Shown in pieces: positions 1-36,535 of a DNA stretch of 64,000 bases. This DNA comes from Lates calcarifer (Eukaryota > Chordata > Actinopteri > Centropomidae), in the NCBI RefSeq assembly GCF_001640805.2, contig NC_066845.1, positions 20,276,307 to 20,340,306 on the forward strand, read 5' to 3'. The notes under the pieces are model-generated. The model had not been told where the DNA came from and searched no databases. It worked only from the letters and a program-made list of their open reading frames with translations. The stretch's first letter is position 1. Each line of letters begins with the position of its first letter. The translations under genes and the position numbers were made by a program.

Positions 1-3000
1 ATTTACCTGATATGCAGTCAAGCAGTCACTCAAATATAATTTAAAAACAGGGCCTCCAGGAGGGATGGGCCATTTAGCTTGTGAAGACACTATCTGGTTA
101 TTGTGGCATTGGTTGGACCTGGGTTTGGCTTTTTGCAGCTTATTGTAAGCAGTGTTGACCAGGCTGCAATCTCAATCAGTCTACCCAGTTTTTAAGCAAA
201 AATAACACAAGCCCTCCAACTTTTATTGCTTTTTTCTATCATTTATGACCGTAAGGTCTGTATCTTTAGGCTTTGGGCTGATGTTGAAATTTCAAGATGC
301 CACCTTTAGCTCTAGAAAGTTATACTAGGCATTTTTCATTACTTTAATTTCATAGACTAAATGGTCGATCCGTTAAGGGAAAAAAATAATTGTTCGATTA
401 ATCAGAAATGACAACAGTCAGTGGTTGCAGTCCTAGACTGGTGCTCATGCTCTGATATAGGTAATGAGTATAGTCACGTAGCTACAATATGAAGTGGTTG
501 GTTTGAAATGTATGGGCCATTCTCTCTACACATCAGAGGAAGAGGCTTTGTCTGTTTTGCTGATGTTAAGTTGCCACAAAACAAAGCAAAAGAGCTGAGA
601 AGAGAGATTCTCAGCTATTTGCTCTCACTAGCTGGCCTGAAAATTCTCCTCATTTTTATAGAGGCTCACAGAGCTCACTTCACATAAGACAGATGTAGGA
701 GAATGGATATTAGGATGTGGTTACCTAGGTAACATAAAGACTCACTGTAGCCTCTTGAAGTAGCGTATTACCTTTGCAGGCCAGCAATTTGCCAAAGTCT
801 AAATTCAGTGCATGTGAGCAATCCATGTCATTCTCTGAGCTCTTCTTTATCTACTTAGAAATGTCTCTTTGATCCAAGAGAGTGTGTCTGTGTACTAACC
901 GTCCAGCCTCCGTACACACCAGGCACAGACTTAAGTGTGTGTGCACCTATCTACATATGTGTGTGTGCGTGGGCTAGAGGTGATGTTAGCCAGTGTTCAT
1001 GTCTGTCACACAAAGCTTTGTGCCATTTCCTTTGTCTGCCTCCCCCACCTTAGGCTCGAACACAGAGTGGCTGGCTAAAAGAGAGCAGAGGGCTCTCATT
1101 AAAACCCATGTCAGCTTCCAGCCGCTCCAAGCCATGTCCCTTTCTCCGCCTCTGCACATGAGAGATCAAGTCACACCGACAGCCCCTTCTACACATTTAC
1201 TTACTCTTCACAGTTCACTGTTCCTCCCAACAATTGACCAATTGACATGAACAAGACTGGGTAGTCCTGGCTCCCCCACTCCATTTTTGTTTTCTTTTTC
1301 AACATTGTCAGTTATGTGAATACACATCTGCTGGCTGTGGTTACCTTGGCATCTTGTTCCAGTGACTTAATAGCAGGCCATGGTTAGTGCATGTTAAAAG
1401 AGTGGGCTGAGAGTGGCAAGTGGCAGCTATTGAGCAGTGCTTTGTCTGAGTACAGAAAAGAAAGCAAGTTGATTTGGATTGTAAATGCTGGTCTGCTTTT
1501 CATAATGTGTCTCTTTTTAAATTAGAGCCTCTGATACAGCCAGAGGAAAACATGCTTCTCATATGAGATGAGTTTGTGAAGGAAAAACAAATCTTTCCCT
1601 GGAACTCTACAGTTATCAAACCTATTCCTGTTGCAGTAGTTATGTTGATGACTTATTGTACCTCCAAAGTTTTTACTGACTTCGATATTGCCCATTTTGT
1701 TTACATGCTCTTTTGTTTACACAAATGTCATCAACATTTTAGCCAACAGGATACCAAAGTAAACAGCAGTGTTTTCTCTACCATTATAGGCCTTGGGCAC
1801 AGAGTCTTTTTACAACACGTAACTCTATGAAATGAAATGAATAAAAAAAAAATGCTGAGACACATTTTTTTGTTGTCATTTCTGGTCACGCTGCTTCTGT
1901 CTTCTTGTCTGTGTCTGATTTTTTACCGTGGGTACAGTTTGATAGCTCCTCCATCCACACACACACACTAACAGTCACCACCAGGTGAAGTGATGATAAA
2001 AAATTACTTGAGACTAACAGGCACTCCACAGCTCAAGTGTGGAAACATTTTGGGTTTAAACCATATCTACCGACTACAGTCTTCACGCCAGGTGCTCAGG
2101 GGACATTGGTGAATTGCCTGGGTTACTCTCTCACCCTTTAAACTGCACAAGTCTCTCCATTCACATCACTCACATGCTGCGCCACCCACCACCACCAGTA
2201 AATTCAGTAAAGTTAAATTTAATGCAATATGAAGCACAGCAGGCAGTTAGGTTAACTTGATCAAGGTGTGGCAGAAACATAGAACATGTAAATGTTCTAT
2301 ATACGCTTTTCTGGAAAATATTCATAGAATTGTCAGTCACAGTCCTCTGCTATAATGTGAACAGTGCAGCCCTGAAACAACTTGCACTGGTAGCTGAATT
2401 TCTTGGTGGGGAAATGTACTAGAGTCCTGTAGCACCTTCCAATAAATAGTTAGACTGACAAAAAATAGCAAAACCTGCAATCGCTCTCTGGTTACTGCAT
2501 GTTGACTGCAAGAATTCACTGCTTTTCTCTGTTTTATATCATTTCTATCTGAACATCTTTTGAGTTTTGGACAGAACAAGACATTCACTTTAGGCTTTAG
2601 AAAGTTTAATGAACATATTTACCTATTTTCTGCCTTTTTGTAGAAAAAGCAATTAATCAGTTAATCAAGGAAATAACAGGTAAATTGATCAATAATGGAA
2701 ATAAATAATCATCACTTGTAGCCCCAGTCCATGATAATAGTATAAGCAAGGAGGTATCTGAGACAGGTATGTTCACATCTTCTGTAATTCCCATAATGCT
2801 GAGATGTGGTCAAGAGCTGACTGAACACTGAAAATTCATCCATTATCTATACCGCTTACCCGTTAAGGGTCGTGGGGTGTCTGGATCCTATCCCAGCTGT
2901 CATTGGGCGAGATGCAGCACCAACATATATATAAATAAACAACCATTCACACTCACACCTACGGGCAATTTAGAGTCATGTCTTTGGACTGTGGGAGGAA

Positions 3001-3234
3001 GCCAGAGTACTCGGAGAGAACCCACACAGACACAGGGAGAACACAGAAAAGCCCCGGGCCTGAACCAGGCTAACCAGTGCACCACTATGCTGCCCTGAAT
3101 GCTGAAAATGAATTATACAATCACTTTTCAAGCTTATATTTTCAAGGTCTGTGCATCATTGACAGTATACATCTCTGACTTCTCCTACTCCTCCCCTCTT
3201 CCTATATTTTCTATCTCACTGTCTGTCCTCCCAG
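1..3234 (+). other. ppp3cc intron upstream of the first visible exon
   Basis: No calcineurin exon is recognisable here. In particular, the exons that should carry the GDxHG and GDxVDRG metal-binding motifs are absent, so they must lie before the window. The stretch is AT-rich, ordinary intron sequence apart from the dispersed repeat at 2833-3097. Short open frames in it have no family resemblance. Confidence 0.7.
2833..3097. repeat. Dispersed teleost repeat, CATCCATTATC type (copy 1)
   Basis: The copy runs from a CATCCATTATC start through GGGTCGTGGGG and TATCCCAGCTGTCATTGGG to a tail with TCTTTGGACTGTGGGAGGA and GAGAACCCACACAGACAC. I recognise this wording as a repeat common in fish genomes. 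A second, shorter copy sits at 35255-35474. It ends about 137 bp before the ppp3cc exon at 3235, inside the intron. Short open frames on both strands here are repeat noise. Confidence 0.75.
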
Positions 3235-15449
<12,215 letters not shown>

Positions 15450-15501
15450 AAATGCAACCCTCCCATTTTCACACAACCCACACCACCTGACTCATTGCCC
15501 C

Positions 15502-15557
15502 TAACCTCTCTCTCTCTCCCCCCTTCTCTCTCTTTTTGTCTCTCTCCGTCTGTCGCC
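15502..15557 (+). repeat. CT-rich tract in the ppp3cc 3' UTR
   Basis: An almost pure pyrimidine run of CTCT and CCCC blocks begins 53 nt after the stop codon. Confidence 0.85.
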
Positions 15558-16526
15558 TCTACTGAAACTGCATATCCATCTTCTACTCGCCTGCAGTTGG
15601 GCGGGGAAAGGAAGCGGACACATCAGTAAATTAAAAACAAAAGGAGGCCACAGCGCTGGGAAAACACTTCCAGCTGCTGAAAAAAGACAAACATATGATA
15701 TGTTATCTGGGGAAAAATCTAATCTTATTTATGAAAGATTAATTATATTAGATATATTGTGTGATAGCAACAATCATTGAATGAAGACATTTTGCAGTTG
15801 TTCAAATGTATACTGTACACTGAGGTCCTAACTTATACATGTCAAAGGTATAAAAAAAGGTAAATTTTATAAATTTGAGTTGCTACAGATAGATGAATCC
15901 CTTTTATCCAGGAGTTTTAGTCACTTTAAAGTTTTTTGTGGTCTCCATGTGTTTGGTAAGGGAAATATGAAGTATGAATACTGTGGCCTCAACCGCCTCA
16001 TTTGGATCTTGCAAGGTTCTTTGTCAAGATATTGTAGGCACTCAAGGGTTCACATACAGTGCAGTGTTTGCTTATATGTGTGTCAGTTGACAGATAAATT
16101 ATATTATTATATATAATGTATTGAAAGGTGAAAAAAGAAGGGAAGTAAATTATGTAAGAATAATTATTACAATTTCATATTTTATATTCAAAGCATAATT
16201 TTAATGAAGACTTAAAATCCTATTCATTTTCCATAAAACTTTGATGAACCCCCAAAGATGCTGAATGGATTTTTGTTCAGTATTTTCACTTCCAGAGTAA
16301 CAACAATTTCTTCCTGTATTATTATTTGTGAATGAAACAGTGAAGGTGAAGGATTAATGCTTTGTGTGTTGCTGGCAGTCCTGTGCTGGTATGACTTGTA
16401 TTCACTTGATGGCAGCTAGGATGTTCTTGCTCCGCTAAACCAAAAAAGGGATATACAGTACAGCATGTCTTACTCTATCACCACAACCAGATCTGTCAGT
16501 ACTCTCACATAATGGTTGGAAAGCAC

Positions 16527-16548
16527 TTCTTCTTCTTCTTCTTCTTCT
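16527..16548. repeat. (CTT)n microsatellite
   Basis: Seven CTT units lie within the inferred ppp3cc 3' UTR. Confidence 0.9.
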
Positions 16549-17901
16549 CAAGTACTGAAGTTAAGCTGACCTTTCTGGGGTTGAGCACTGTGTATGAAGA
16601 TTACAGCATGAGAAACCAACTGACACAAAAGGACACATTTTCTCTGCGATCATCCCTTTGGACTAAAGAGGACATATTTGCTTACAAAGCAGAGGAACTG
16701 CTGGCCATACTGTCCTCATAATAGACTGATATTCATCGTTGCTTAGGAAATTTCAGTGTATTTAACAGAATCATGGCAGTTTGATTTGATGTTTTATTGT
16801 CAGACACTAAAAAAACGGTGTGTTTTTGGGGCTTTTCTTTGTTTCTAAAGCTGTATTAGTGTCTCCATCTACTGTTGATTATACAGTATGCAGATGTTTT
16901 TTGAATTGTGATAAACATACGTATCAAATAAGGGAAACATTTGACATTCATTGAAGTGACAGCATTTTGACGATGCTGTGCCCAGACACAATGGACTGAG
17001 TCATTCCTCTCAGCAGGGATGATACTATAAAAGGTACCACCACCACACTAATAGCTGTCTATCAAGGCCTAACAGTACTGTAATCATCTCAACCATGGCT
17101 GACTCATATATACAGTATATTTTTACAGCGCGTGGTCATACCAAGATGGGGACCATTAACACTTGCTGAGGTTGCTGGTGTGTATATGTTTTTCTGCTCT
17201 GAAGTATTCAGACATTGAGCTCTCTTTTGGTCTGAACACCTCCACTCCTCTTTCACAGGCACTCCCAACCCTTTAAGACCTGCTTCTTCAAGGACATAAG
17301 ACCAACTCAACTGGTGCTTCGACACACCTGACTGTAATTCTGTTGTCTTTTGTCAATCAAGAAAGGAGGAGGAAATAAGCTTTAAGATTTGCTATTCTCT
17401 TGTGATTTTTTTTCTTTTTTCTTTTTTTTTTTTTTAATGAGGTGTTTGCGCTCATGTGCCATGCCACCTTGGCCACACATGTCAAGATCCATATGTGTGT
17501 GTGTGTGTGGATGGTGAACAGAGTCAATCCGGGAGACTTTCAATCACACATTATTGAAGATTAAGTGTCAGTAATATTAATCTCAAGCTCCTTAAAATTC
17601 CCAAAATGTTGTTTGCCGTTATGTTCAGTAGACTTCTGGGAAAGCTTCCTAAAGATGAAATATTTCGGTTTACATTCATAACTGTGATATTAAAATTTCT
17701 TTTAAAGGTAAGGCTTTATTGGGCGAGCCGTACCGTATACTGACCTCCTGTTAGGTCCTATACATCTTGAAGAATGTAAAAAAAAATATTGTTCATCAAA
17801 AATCTTAAAATAGCTGTAAAAAGGGGTGAAAAAAAACTGTACCGTACTTGTCATGCGAGGCCATGAAATCTTTTATGTAGATGTATCACTTGAAAGAAAA
17901 T

Positions 17902-17907
17902 AATAAA
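17902..17907 (+). terminator. ppp3cc: Polyadenylation signal AATAAA, ppp3cc
   Basis: Canonical AATAAA followed within 15-50 nt by a T/GT-rich stretch (TGTTTTATTTG, TGTCTTGGATGTCGG), the usual cleavage layout. It is the clearest signal after the stop codon. Confidence 0.65.
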
Positions 17908-17930
17908 ATTCAAATACAGTGTTTTATTTG

Positions 17931-19617
17931 ACTTGTCTTGGATGTCGGTTCTTGTTATTTCATATAAAGCTGAATTTTAGTCACTCCAAACCAAGTTCAC
18001 TGAATTTTCTGACATGAGTTATCCTTTAATGATGCATTTATAGCTTGTTTTGCTGCCCCCAATAGGCCAAAATACATATATAAAAATAACATATACATAT
18101 ACAGCTTTAAAATAAGAATGTATTTTCTCATGAAAATGTTTCAAAGTGTAGTTTTTTTGCACACAATTCATTTGTAGAACTTGTATGAAATACACATGTA
18201 TTTCTCTGCATTAATTTACATGAATTCATTCATTATTTACAAACTTTCTCAATGACAGATCAAGACATTCTGGCTTTGAACTGCCAACCTCTTCAGTGGG
18301 AGAGTGGGATTAATGCCTTGCTCAAGAGGAAGCTGTGGGGGATATTAATTTAGTCACAGGCCTTCTAATATCACTACCACCTGGATTATGACCTCCTTTA
18401 ATGCAGTACAGGCCAAGAACATAGTGTTTTGTTTTTAAGACATTTGTTAAATTGGAACATTTACAGTAATATGAAATCTTGCTGCTTGTTGCATCTTCAC
18501 TGCTGATAAGATTTTGGTTAGTGATGCTTTCACATTTAGGCTGCTGTTTTTAGCCTTGCAGCACAAAAAAAAAAAAAAACAATTAACAATTATTGAGCTC
18601 ATATAATGTTTTTTTTACATCATGTACATGTTCACTTAGTGAACTCATTTGAGAGAAGCAGCAGTATAACAAAGGTGCATGGCAAAAATCTATTCACATA
18701 AACCAAATTAGTAATAATAATTAGAAACAACTGTTACAAGTTAAATGTGGTGGTTAAATCTCAAGCATTGAGCTAAGTGTAAATACCCTCACAATCAGAA
18801 CATCAGTGTCATGATGACATTTAATTTCACTGGGAATAAACTGGATCTTGAACATGTAGCAGACAACGTGCTGTATATTCAGTTTCTGACATGTCTATTT
18901 TATAGTTAACTGGACCTTTTTTCTTTTGAAAATATATCTAAAAACATCAATCCACTTATCTCTTGTGTTCCCTCATTTTACAGTATTTTGAATGAAGACA
19001 TTGCTTGAGATTTAACAGAAAATGCTACATAGAGCCTAATACAAATCTTTTCAGTGGCAGAGTAAAGACAATTATTAAGATCAGTGTTTCTGAGTCTGAA
19101 ATCTACAAATTAGTTTTTTCTATTACACTACGCTACAATGGACCAGAAATTTTAGACCATCATTTGAAAGATTATCAGGACAACATACAGAACAATAACA
19201 TAAAATATTAACCTACTGCAGTTTAGTTTTGTGCAATACTCTGCACCATACAAAATAAAAGAACATGTAAAATCACATGGCTCACATTCAGGGTCAGAGC
19301 TGCACTAACCCTAACCCTATAGTAAAAAAAAAAGTGCCTTAAAAAAAATTCATCCCTGTAATAACAAGTCCTAAGTGCATGGCATTCGAGTAAGAATAGT
19401 CCAGTTTGTCCCTCCTTAGTCTGCATGTCACTGGTGTAAACACACTGGGTGCTTCTGACAGCACTGCAGTGAGAAGACTGCAGAGGAAACCATCATGACA
19501 GGAAGCCTTTGATGAAAACTTGTCTCTGTTTCTCTGGATTACCAGTAGCTTCTTGTTGACGACAGAGAAAGGTGAGTCTCCTCCAGGTTTACTCAGGAGA
19601 TGGCACTGTGTCAGACA
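17931..19617. other. Convergent intergenic region and adam28 3' UTR
   Basis: This lies between the inferred ppp3cc poly(A) site and the adam28 stop. On the - strand I see no AATAAA in it. An ATTAAA variant at 18820-18825 (read on the - strand) could end adam28, giving a 3' UTR near 0.8 kb. Oligo-A runs and AT-rich sequence otherwise; no coding signal. Confidence 0.45.
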
Positions 19618-32273
<12,656 letters not shown>

Positions 32274-33026
32274 TGTCCAAGTGTAGACAGTCACTGTAAT
32301 AGAGCAGAGCAACGCTGTGATCAGGCTTTATGGTGTCACCTGCATGCTGTGTTTCTGTTCTTGCGTGGCCACACCTTCGTCAGCCCTCCTGGACCTGTCA
32401 CAGCTACTTCCTCATTGACAACAAATAGACACCACACGCACAACCGGCCTGAACACGCCTCTGCTACTCTTAAGGAATGCAGGAAGAACACTGCAGATGC
32501 TGCTGTGGCAAGAGCTTAACTTAGAATGCAAGTTAAGCTTTGGCCACACCAGCCTCCTACATTATTTTTCATGGTACACTATTATTTTTATTTTATTTTA
32601 CAGCACTTGGTTATTATCTGCTTTAACTTAGACAAAGACATGATGTACATTTTCAGAAAGTAATTCTCCTACCTTTTTGATGGATGAAATTTCAGCCGCT
32701 TCTTCCTTTTTTGCATAAAAGCCATAAATCAGCATCTTGACTCATTGTGTGTTGTGCTTGACTGACTCACTAATAGTACTTAAGCCATATGGTAATTTCC
32801 ACATAGATCACTTGTCACGTTGCCGTCACTACATCATTAAGTTTCACAATATTTGCTAAATATGGACAGTAAAACTGAGCTCCATCCCTGCCCGTCTCTC
32901 CTTCACCCACTGAACACATGCTTGGAGTCACAGCAGAAACAAAGTGTCAGAAGACAATAAGGCCAATGTGCATGCTCTCTCTGTGGCAGACAGGGACAAT
33001 TCAGGACACGGGGTCAGTGTGTGTGG

Positions 33027-33056
33027 CTCAGTAGGTGGAGCATGGTCGACTTAAAG
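33027..33056 (+). repeat. tRNA-like fragment, possible decayed SINE head
   Basis: TGTGGCTCAGTAGGTGGAGC resembles a tRNA D-arm and A box, as found at the head of tRNA-derived SINEs. No matching B box follows, so it is not a working tRNA gene. Confidence 0.35.
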
Positions 33057-34570
33057 AAACACCGTGGGACAGTTTGATGTAAGTTCAGTGTCAGTTTTGC
33101 TCTCTTTACATTGATATAACTTAACAGTCAGTTCACGCAGGTTTTCTTACACTTCACACTAAGTGTGTGGGAGATGTTTCCTGTGTGAAGCCACTGACAC
33201 ACAGAAAGTACAAATACAATATGTATACAGAAGGGGAATGATCAGAATTCTATTATTACCACTAGTCCTTGTGGTCAATAGACAAAGAAAAGAACAACAC
33301 ACTCAATTCAAAAGAAAAGCACATAATCACTCAACACTGACAGGATTAACAGATGATCTGTAGTTATACCAGTAGCACCTTAAATGTACATTTGGGCATG
33401 TGATATCATTACATTTATATGGAAATCTGCTCTCTGGTCAGAGACTTTTGTTTGTGCAGTTTCAGGATTTTATGATGCTCCATTCATAAAGGACATGACC
33501 TGACTGAACAGTTGCCTCACTGTAAATCTGGTGACCACTCAGCCCTCAAACCAGAAATCAGAATCTCTTGTTTTCTGGCTTTGTACTCTGCGTGAAAACA
33601 ATGACTCTTTAAAAAGTAATCTGCACTGATACTGGTTCTTTATTATACAGTTATCTTAAAACAATACTCACATGTACATACACTGAACAAGGTATTCCTC
33701 ACTGTAATCACCTTTTTTTAGTTTGTAATGACAAAACAAGAATCTACAGCTGTGCTATTGGCCGTGAAGCTGTATGTAGGTGCAGTGGTGCTTTCATTTA
33801 AAGACTAAGGAAACGGTGGCAAAATGCTCTCAGTGGGTCCATACCAATATCCACACAGTGGTTTTTGTGATTTGTCAAGAACCTGCTTGTGTAATGCACT
33901 GGCACTGCACAATAACAGTGCCTGCTAATACTGCAAGCATGTGGTGCTTAATCAGAGCTCACACAGACACATTATAACAGTAAGAACTTCCTGTCACTCA
34001 TCCAAATACTGTAGATTGCTCAGTGAAGCTCAAAAATACAGTGTTCAGCTACAATCAAATGGCAGTGAAAATATTTAGTTAAGAAGACATTAAATCCAGT
34101 TATCTAGAACCATGTGGGTCTACTGTGTATAAAAGAGACCCAACATGATGTTGTTTTGAAGGTTTGTCTCTTAGAATGTTTTCACGAACATGTTTCTGCT
34201 ATTAAACATATTGACATTATTCTTATCTGCCCCATCAAGAAGGACAGATATGGAAGATCTGCCATAAACACAGTGTATTATATAATAATATGTATTATAA
34301 TAATATTGACAAACTCTTCATGTATGTTGATTATTGTCTGTCCTAAAACCAGCCTATAGACATTACCACCAACAACTGGACTGGTGTGGCACAGCAGACT
34401 GTGATGAACTGAAAGGTGCATTCTACTTACATCAGTGTGGGCTAATAGGTTGGCATATTTCAGACATGGGGCATACTTGTCTACCTGAACAGGCTTTCAT
34501 CACTGCAAGTGTGTGCATTGGGACAAATCCACTGACAATATTAACAACCTTATGTTTGTTGGTTTAATGA

Positions 34571-34940
34571 TTACCATGTTCACTATCTTAGTTTTGCATG
34601 TTAGCATGCAAACATTTGTTAAACACAAAGTGCAGCTAAGGTTGATGGGAATGTCAGTTGTACAAGTATTTAGTTAGAAACCAAAGCATTTGTCAAAGTT
34701 AAATTTTGACCCAATGATGAAAACAAAAGGATCAACAAAGTTATTACAGTTCATCCTGTGGGGGACATGGATGTCCACACCAAATTTGACAGCAATTCAT
34801 CTAATAGTTACTGAGACGACCTCATGGCAGTGCAAGAACAAAAGTCTGAGGAGCACCAAAAAAGTACAATACATTGTCAGGGAACCATAAATGTATGTAC
34901 CATTTTAATGGCAATCCATCCAATAGTTATTTCTTTCTGA
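34571..34940. repeat. Dispersed teleost repeat, TTAGCATGCTAACA type (copy 3)
   Basis: One of the longest copies: ACCATGTTCACTATCTTAGT, GCATGTTAGCATGCAAACAT, GATGGGAATGTCAGTTG, CAACAAAGTTATTACAGTTC and CAATCCATCCAATAGTTAT appear in order. Confidence 0.75.
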
Positions 34941-35062
34941 ACTGACTAAAAGACCAACTAATTGCCATCCATGGAACCATGCTGACTTACTGAGTGTTTG
35001 GGTGTTGTGTTCTTTGCTACCATTTCAGCAATCATCGGCACTTTCATTGTACATTTGAACAT

Positions 35063-35250
35063 GTCAAGTCAATTTTATTTATACAATGCCAAAATATTAA
35101 CAAATGTTGTTCCAGGGCCCTTTTCATATAGAGCACGTCTATAATATTATTTACACAGATTCCAACATTCCTCCATTAGCAAGCACTTGGTTACTGTGGC
35201 AACAGGTAGAAACCTTGTGAACCAGGATGTAGGTGGGCAGGAGGAAAGAG
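35063..35250. repeat. Dispersed teleost repeat, CAATTTTATTTATA type
   Basis: Contains AAGTCAATTTTATTTATACA, a block with CAGGGCCC, and then AGCACTTGGTTACTGTGGCA and AGGTAGAAACCTTG, wording found in a common fish repeat. It abuts the next repeat, suggesting successive insertions. Confidence 0.6.
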
Positions 35251-35254
35251 AATA

Positions 35255-35474
35255 CATTCATCCATCCATCTATCCATTATCTGTACCATTTATCCTCTGA
35301 GGGTCGTGGGTGGCTGGAGCCAATCCAAAATGACACAGGACGAGAGTACCTGGAGAGAGCCCACACAGGCACAGGGAGAACAAAACTCCACACAGAAAAG
35401 CCCTGGGTGAAGAAGAGTTCATTCCTGGAATCCTTCTTGGGGTGAGGTGACAGTGCTAACCACTGCAACACCAT
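35255..35474. repeat. Dispersed teleost repeat, CATCCATTATC type (copy 2)
   Basis: Same family as 2833-3097: CATCCATCTATCCATTATCT, GAGGGTCGTGGG, GAGAGTACCTGGAGAGAGCC, CACACAGGCACAGGGAGAAC, CAGTGCTAACCACTGC. The middle is deleted relative to copy 1. Confidence 0.75.
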
Positions 35475-36535
35475 AAAAAAGAAAAAAAAAAGTAATAATA
35501 ATAATAATGACCTTATCCTTTAACTGCAAAGGTTATCAACCTCTCTGTGCTCACAGTGCAGCTTGTAAAACTGAAACGTCAGTGGTTTCACGAGCTGCTG
35601 AATTTTTCCATCCAACTTTAGAAAAAATTAGTTTTTAGTATAAGGTCTATGTTCCTGGAATTTCAAGTTTAATGTACCATTCAAGTATTGTAATGATTAA
35701 TCTTTGCCAGCTAAGTTATTATTCAGCATTTATGTGATGTTTTATATTACATGACATTTTCTGCATCATTATCCCTCACAAACTTCTCATCAGTTTCATT
35801 TTATGAATCAATTTCACACATATATTTTTTTCATGATATCTCATGTGTCTGAGTCAGGGTTCTGCCAAGTGGCTCTGGTACTGTGATGCAACTTCCTGAA
35901 TAGAGGAAGTGTTTTCATTTTAACTTCAAGGTCACAGCCAGTCACTGCAAGAATTAAAGGGGATTTTTTAAAAGTTGAATACAATTACAAATTCAGCCAA
36001 TACTGAAAATGTTCCCAAAATATAACAAATAAAAGACTGGACTATCTTTTTGGCCTGATCTGGAAAAGTGTCCTCATACACTTTCTGGCCTATCACATGA
36101 CTTATCAAGTTACCTCTTCCTGAAGCAGGATTAGAATGGCAGAAGAATAGGTTTTGAGCTGTACCACTCTGGGAAATACACCATATATCATATCACTAGA
36201 TGTACAGATTCTTATCTTCTTTTTGCAGATGAGCAACATTTGCTGTTGACATATATGAAAAATATAAGCAGTGGAACAACAATGTGTTATTAGCGAGTTT
36301 TTCTGCAGTGGTGAAGGGACAGTCTGTTTTTTTCAGAAACATGATGAGGATAGAAATTGTGGTATTATCTCTTACCAAGGACACGGCCAATATCATTCGC
36401 TTTCTGACCTGCAGTTCTGGACTTACATAATCCATATGATACAGGGCTGACTGTATGTAGCTGATGCAGTTTTGACACTTGTGCCACCTGCAGGCAGTGA
36501 GGTCACAGTGTTGCTATTTTTACATCTGATATATA

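Larger units (their letters stand above)
15450..17930 (+). other. ppp3cc 3' UTR (inferred)
   Basis: No coding signal follows the stop. A CT-rich tract lies at 15502-15557 and a CTT microsatellite at 16527-16548. The extent is inferred from the AATAAA at 17902 and the T/GT-rich stretch after it. Confidence 0.6.
32320..36530. other. Intergenic region upstream of adam28
   Basis: No gene is recognisable. An ATAAAG (- strand, 32331-32326) about 55 nt above the adam28 ATG could be a weak TATA-like element. A tRNA-like fragment and three dispersed repeats are listed separately. The remainder is AT-rich with no coding signal. Confidence 0.5.

Noticed and set aside
19303..19319. Interstitial telomere repeat, CTAACCCTAACCCTA
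   Set aside because: Only about two and a half units, too short to mean a chromosome-end fusion; chance or simple slippage suffices.
33027..33100. tRNA gene
   Set aside because: Only a D-arm-like start is present. There is no B box, acceptor stem pairing or terminator run.
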